This document shows positions 13,122 through 15,748 of a DNA stretch of 15,748 bases, piece after piece. Position numbers and translations under genes: made by a program. The notes beneath the pieces are model-generated. The model was not told the DNA's origin. It ran no database searches and saw nothing but the letters and a program-made list of their open reading frames with translations. Source of the DNA: an uncultured Eubacteriales bacterium. GTDB lineage: Bacteria > Bacillota > Clostridia > Christensenellales > CAG-138. The stretch covers positions 1 through 15,748 of the forward strand of contig CACXNN010000070.1 in NCBI GenBank assembly GCA_902768995.1. Direction: 5' to 3'. How positions within the stretch are numbered: the stretch's first letter is position 1; each line of letters opens with the position of its first letter.

Positions 13122-14121
13122 CCGCCGCATGACCATCATGACCACCACCTTCATGCCCTGCGGCGCCAAGATGCCCATCATCGGCCTCATCGCCGGCGCC
13201 TTGTTCGGCGGCAGCACCTGGATCGCCGTGTCCGCCTACTTCATCGGCGTGGCGGCCATCGTCATCTCCGGCATCATGCTGAAGAAGACCAAAATGTTCG
13301 CCGGCGACCCGGCTCCCTTCGTCATGGAGCTTCCGGCCTACCACCTGCCCGCCTGGGGCAACGTTCTCAGGGGCACCTGGGAGCGGGGCTGGTCCTTCAT
13401 CAAGCGGGCCGGCACCGTCATCGTGATCTCCTCCATCGTCATCTGGTTCCTGACCAGCTTCGGCTCCGTCAACGGCACCTTCGGCATGGTGGACGCCCTC
13501 TATGAGGACGAGGATCTGGTCACCGACGAGTACGTGGCCCAGGTGGCCGACCGCATGGGCATCCCCGAGGACGAGGTGGAGCCCATGGACGATTCCATCC
13601 TGGCCCGGGTGGCCCAGCCCGTGTCCGTGGTCTTTAAGCCTCTTGGGTTCGGCGACTGGAAGCCCACCGCCGCCACCGTCACTGGTTTGGTGGCTAAGGA
13701 GGAGGTCGTGGCCAATTTCGGCATCATGTACGCCTACGACGATCAGGAGGGCGAAGAGGAGCTGGAGGAGAACGGCGACCAGATCTGGGACAAGGTGGCC
13801 GAGGACTTCAACGCCTTCTCCGGCGGCCATGGGAAGCTGGCGGCCTTCGCCTTCATGATCTTCAACCTGCTGTGCGCCCCCTGCTTCGCGGCCATGGGCG
13901 CCATCAAGCGGGAGATGAACAGCGCCAAGTGGACCTGGTTCGCCATCGCCTATCAGTGCGGCTTTGCCTGGGTCATGGCCTTCATCGTCTGGCAGGTGGG
14001 CCGGCTCTTCGCGGGCGGCATGAACGTGGTGGGCCTCGTCATCGCCCTCGTCATGCTGGGCCTGCTCCTCTGGCAGCTCTTCAAGCCCTATAAGGAAGCC
14101 CAAAAGTTGACCGTGAAGTGA
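13096..14121 (+). CDS. feoB: FeoB ferrous iron permease, C-terminal part (displaced frame)
   Basis: The frame resumes FeoB with SRTIENERDRR at 13096-13128 and then MTIMTTTFMPCGAKMPIIGL from the ATG at 13129. It contains the second gate motif (TFMPCGAKMP), FIKRAGTVIVISSIVIW, a large acidic insert (about 13500-13800) and the last helices from AFAFMIFNLLCAPCFAAMGA to the end. If translated alone it would start at ATG 13129, but no ribosome site lies there, so it is best read as the second half of one disrupted feoB. In-frame continuity would need about 32 nt (11 codons minus one base) restored at 13095/13096. The stop at 14121 is followed by a GC-rich hairpin and the Cys-rich protein gene. Confidence 0.85.
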   Translation, partial: SRTIENERDRRMTIMTTTFMPCGAKMPIIGLIAGALFGGSTWIAVSAYFIGVAAIVISGIMLKKTKMFAGDPAPFVMELPAYHLPAWGNVLRGTWERGWSFIKRAGTVIVISSIVIWFLTSFGSVNGTFGMVDALYEDEDLVTDEYVAQVADRMGIPEDEVEPMDDSILARVAQPVSVVFKPLGFGDWKPTAATVTGLVAKEEVVANFGIMYAYDDQEGEEELEENGDQIWDKVAEDFNAFSGGHGKLAAFAFMIFNLLCAPCFAAMGAIKREMNSAKWTWFAIAYQCGFAWVMAFIVWQVGRLFAGGMNVVGLVIALVMLGLLLWQLFKPYKEAQKLTVK

Positions 14122-14149
14122 TTCCCCTCACTTCTTCCCTCCAACGGCG

Positions 14150-14185
14150 GCGCGGCGGGGACACAGCCTTTCGTTCCCGCCGCGC
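14150..14185 (+). other. GC-rich stem-loop between feoB and the Cys-rich protein gene
   Basis: GCGCGGCGGG (14150-14159) and CCCGCCGCGC (14176-14185) form a perfect 10-bp stem with a 16-nt loop. There is no T-run, so it is not a standard terminator; it may stabilise or process the feo transcript. Confidence 0.55.
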
Positions 14186-14212
14186 TGCCCCTCTCATAAA
14201 GGAAGTGATCCT

Positions 14213-14425
14213 ATGCTGTCCTGGCTTTCGGACAATCTCGTCAATATAGCCCTCGTCGCCGCCATCGTGCTGATCGTGGCGTGGCTGATCCACGTCATGG
14301 TCCGGGACCGCAGGGCGGGCAAGGCCCCCTGCGGCGGCAACTGCGCCTCCTGCGGCGCCTGCCGCGACTGCGCCTCCTGCGGCAGCTGCGCCGCCGCCAA
14401 GGAGAAGACGACGGCCCATCGCTGA
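14213..14425 (+). CDS. FeoB-associated Cys-rich membrane protein (70 aa)
   Basis: One membrane helix (about residues 12-30, IALVAAIVLIVAWLIHVMV) is followed by a basic stretch RDRRAGK and a cluster of seven cysteines (positions 40, 44, 47, 50, 53, 56, 59) spaced mostly by two residues. Length, topology and place right after feoB match the FeoB-associated Cys-rich membrane protein family (Pfam PF12669). The basic stretch after the helix suggests that the cysteines face the cytoplasm, where they could take iron from FeoB or serve as a redox site; this is inference. An AAAGGAAGTG ribosome site precedes the ATG. Confidence 0.9.
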   Translation: MLSWLSDNLVNIALVAAIVLIVAWLIHVMVRDRRAGKAPCGGNCASCGACRDCASCGSCAAAKEKTTAHR

Positions 14426-14444
14426 CGCCATCGGAAACGAAAGG

Positions 14445-14485
14445 GACTGCCTCATAACGAGGCAGTCATAACGAGGCAGTCTCTT
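14445..14485 (+). terminator. Terminator of the feo operon with a duplicated right arm
   Basis: GACTGCCTC (14445-14453) can pair with GAGGCAGTC at 14459-14467 or with a second copy at 14473-14481. The second copy arises from a 14-bp tandem duplication of ATAACGAGGCAGTC (14454-14467, 14468-14481). Only CTCTTGTC follows, a weak T-run. Confidence 0.65.
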
Positions 14486-14734
14486 GTCATATGGAGCGCT
14501 CCAAGAGATTTCTGCCGCAAGGCAGAAATGCAGACGAGGGCACAGGCCGTCAGGAAGGTTGGCAGAAGCCGTTTTCTCCGCGCCCGAGCTATAGTACGCT
14601 ATGCGAAGGGCCGGAAAAACGGCTAATTTGCGGCATATAAAAATGGGAAAGGACGCAGCTATGCGTCCTTTCTACCTTAGCTCTTTCTACATAATTGTTG
14701 CCGCAAATGGTCTGCCGCCTTTTATGGCGGCCTG
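14482..14734. other. Hairpin-rich intergenic stretch without a gene
   Basis: Five fold-backs occur in about 250 bp: ATTTCTGCC-GCAA-GGCAGAAAT (14508-14529); AGCCGTTTT/AAAACGGCT (14567-14575 and 14616-14624) with partial pairing inside; AAAGGACGCA-GCTA-TGCGTCCTTT (14648-14671); outer arms ATTTGCGGCA/TGCCGCAAAT (14626-14635 and 14699-14708) that enclose the previous hairpin; and GCCGCC/GGCGGC (14714-14731). No open frame with a ribosome site is seen. It may be a palindromic repeat element or an unrecognised structured RNA. Confidence 0.5.
14648..14671 (+). terminator. Strong hairpin, possible terminator
   Basis: AAAGGACGCA (14648-14657), loop GCTA, TGCGTCCTTT (14662-14671): a perfect 10-bp stem ending in CTTTCT. 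It lies between the feo operon and the oppositely directed LysR gene and could serve either strand. Confidence 0.5.
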
Positions 14735-14859
14735 TTATACAGTCCGTTCCAGATGCACCTGCTCCACGGCCCGAAGGTACCCGGACAGCAGGTCCTGGAA
14801 GTACCGATGGGGGCGGGGGAGGAACCGTTCCCGCAGGCGGATCAGGTTCACCTGCTGGA
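14735..14859 (-). pseudogene. Displaced C-terminal tail of the LysR regulator
   Basis: In a different frame from the LysR gene, the minus strand reads IQQVNLIRLRERFLPRPHRY and on to LLSGYLRAVEQVHLERTV, ending at TAA 14735-14737. This matches the last strand and helix typical of LysR proteins with an NLIRxRxRYLP motif. A stretch of perhaps 35-40 codons expected between the LysR stop region and this tail is absent, so a deletion that also shifted the frame is likely. Confidence 0.55.
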
Positions 14860-15594
14860 TCACAGCCGCTGGAAGCAGACGGAGGCGCTGATGTGGGTGT
14901 AGGTGCTTGTGATATAGGCCCAGGGCGTGACGCGGGATTCGGCGAAGCATTCCCTGATCCTCTCCCCGATCCGGTTCTCCAGCAGGCAGAAGGGGAGCCG
15001 GGAGAAGTTGCCCAGGTCCGCCCCGTTGGCGGAGCAGGCTTTCAGCGACGCCGCTTCCTCCCCGTAGTAGGCCTGCAGCAGGGACTCGGCCACGCACAGG
15101 TACACCTGATCGTCCATCATATGGTCCTCCGTCAGCCGGGCGTCCGTCATATTGGGCACGGTGAGGGCCATGTCCAGCTCCCCGTCCAGCACCAGCTCCG
15201 TCAGCTCCGAGGAGATGGTGTCCGTGAGCCGCACCTCCACCTTGGGGAAGCGCTGGGAGAACTGGGGCAGGATATGGGGCAAGCTGGTGTTCATGCGCAG
15301 GGTGCTGGCCCCGAAGCGCAGGATGCCCCGTTCCTGGTGCTCGATGTCGGCCAGGATGGCCTTCAGATTGGCTTCCTCGTTCAAAATGGCCCTGGCGGAG
15401 GAGAGGACGTGCTCTCCGGCGGGGGTCAGGGACAGGGCGGGCTTGCGGTAGAGGAGGGGCGTGCCGTAGTAGCTTTCGAGCCGGGCGATGTGGTTGCTCA
15501 ACGTCTGCTGAGAGACATACAGCCGCTCCGCCGTCCGGGTCATATGCAGGTCCTTGGCGAGCTCCGTGAAATAGTAAAGGCTGACCAGCTCCAT
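14860..15594 (-). CDS. LysR-family transcriptional regulator, C-terminally truncated by frameshift (244 aa)
   Basis: ATG 15592-15594 is chosen because AGGAGG lies 5 nt upstream; the open frame extends further but without a ribosome site. Residues 1-60 are the LysR winged helix (LVSLYYFTELAKDLHMTRTA, VSQQTLSNHIARLE). Residues 90-235 are most of the periplasmic-binding-like effector domain (GILRFGASTLRMNTSLPHIL, DGELDMALTVPN, DDQVYLCVAESLL). The frame ends at TGA 14860 after SASVCFQRL, some 50 residues short of normal; the missing end lies in another frame down to 14735. It diverges from the partial PHP-like gene at the right end and would normally control it. With the C-terminal strand lost, folding and ligand response are doubtful. 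Confidence 0.85.
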   Translation of the reverse strand: MELVSLYYFTELAKDLHMTRTAERLYVSQQTLSNHIARLESYYGTPLLYRKPALSLTPAGEHVLSSARAILNEEANLKAILADIEHQERGILRFGASTLRMNTSLPHILPQFSQRFPKVEVRLTDTISSELTELVLDGELDMALTVPNMTDARLTEDHMMDDQVYLCVAESLLQAYYGEEAASLKACSANGADLGNFSRLPFCLLENRIGERIRECFAESRVTPWAYITSTYTHISASVCFQRL

Positions 15595-15651
15595 ATACGC
15601 CTCCTGCACAAAGTTTCCTTGTTGAAAAGTCAAAATATCGCTGTTTGCTTT

Positions 15652-15748
15652 TTGAAAGGCACATACGATCTGCACGTGCATACCGCCCCTGACGTGGTCC
15701 CCCGCAAGTGCTCCGACGTCCAGCTGGCAGAGCGCATGCGCGCCGCCG
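15652..15748 (+). CDS. PHP-like metal-dependent hydrolase, DUF6282-type, N-terminal start (cut by window end)
   Basis: The plus strand reads LKGTYDLHVHTAPDVVPRKC and continues SDVQLAERMRAA to the last base. DLHVHTAPDV is the metal-binding HxH motif at the start of PHP/amidohydrolase-like domains, and the PRK-x-x-D-x-x-LAERM continuation fits DUF6282-type proteins. The start is uncertain: the frame is open far upstream (past 15601), there is no ATG, and TTG 15652 has no clear ribosome site. Only 57 bp separate it from the divergent LysR start, short for two promoters. The true 5' end may have been lost or altered. Confidence 0.6.
   Translation, partial: MKGTYDLHVHTAPDVVPRKCSDVQLAERMRAA

Noticed and set aside
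12129..13217. Minus-strand open frame of 362 codons opposite feoB, and a similar one at 13078-14103
   Set aside because: Both are antisense shadows of GC-rich feoB; products are rich in Asp, His, Gly and Val without motifs.

Overview
The window (about 15.7 kb, mostly GC-rich, with one AT-rich stretch at about 6.2-7.4 kb) looks like the chromosome of an anaerobic Gram-positive of the class Clostridia, probably a gut Oscillospiraceae-like bacterium. This is inferred from strong AGGAGG-type ribosome sites, sigma-A promoters, a FeoA-FeoA-FeoB-Cys-rich-protein iron locus controlled by a small DtxR-like regulator, and an ATC-hydrolase-family gene beside methyltransferases. No ribosomal RNA gene or other species marker is present.

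Region 1 (1-5762, minus strand) is the most unusual part. It is an operon of at least four genes, read leftwards from a clear promoter at 5734-5762. Each product has an N-terminal TIR or TIR-like cytoplasmic domain and, where the gene is complete, one transmembrane helix, a Pro/Thr-rich linker and an outward-facing leucine-rich-repeat part. This is Toll-like receptor architecture in reverse order. Only the second gene has a canonical TIR domain with a candidate catalytic glutamate; the others look degenerate. The operon continues past the left end.

Region 2 (5855-7430) starts with a tRNA-Asn gene under its own promoter. Its 3' third is duplicated 201 bp downstream, and the DNA between is full of hairpins and carries an inverted piece of the same tRNA. 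An AT-rich stretch follows with one small four-helix membrane protein (its promoter and an 18-bp palindrome are visible), several terminators and a 5'-truncated gene fragment. This resembles a tRNA-associated insertion site.

Region 3 (7395-10707) is a three-gene plus-strand operon: an LCM-family methyltransferase, a UbiE-like methyltransferase and an L-2-amino-thiazoline-4-carboxylate-hydrolase-family protein. It ends at a bidirectional terminator facing a convergent MerR-family regulator whose promoter has the 19-bp spacer typical of that family.

Region 4 (10744-14481) is ferrous iron uptake: a minus-strand DtxR/MntR-like regulator diverges from two feoA genes, feoB and a FeoB-associated Cys-rich membrane protein. 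The shared promoter region has two dyads of identical 6-6-6 geometry 43 bp apart. feoB carries an exact 27-bp tandem duplication before its G4 motif and an apparent 32-nt deletion that removes a conserved transport motif and shifts the frame, so it looks broken.

Region 5 (14482-15748) holds a cluster of hairpins, a LysR-family regulator whose C-terminus is displaced by an apparent deletion and frameshift, and the start of a divergent PHP-like (DUF6282-type) gene cut by the window end. The number of small indels between 12.1 and 15 kb stands out and raises the question of local gene decay versus assembly error.
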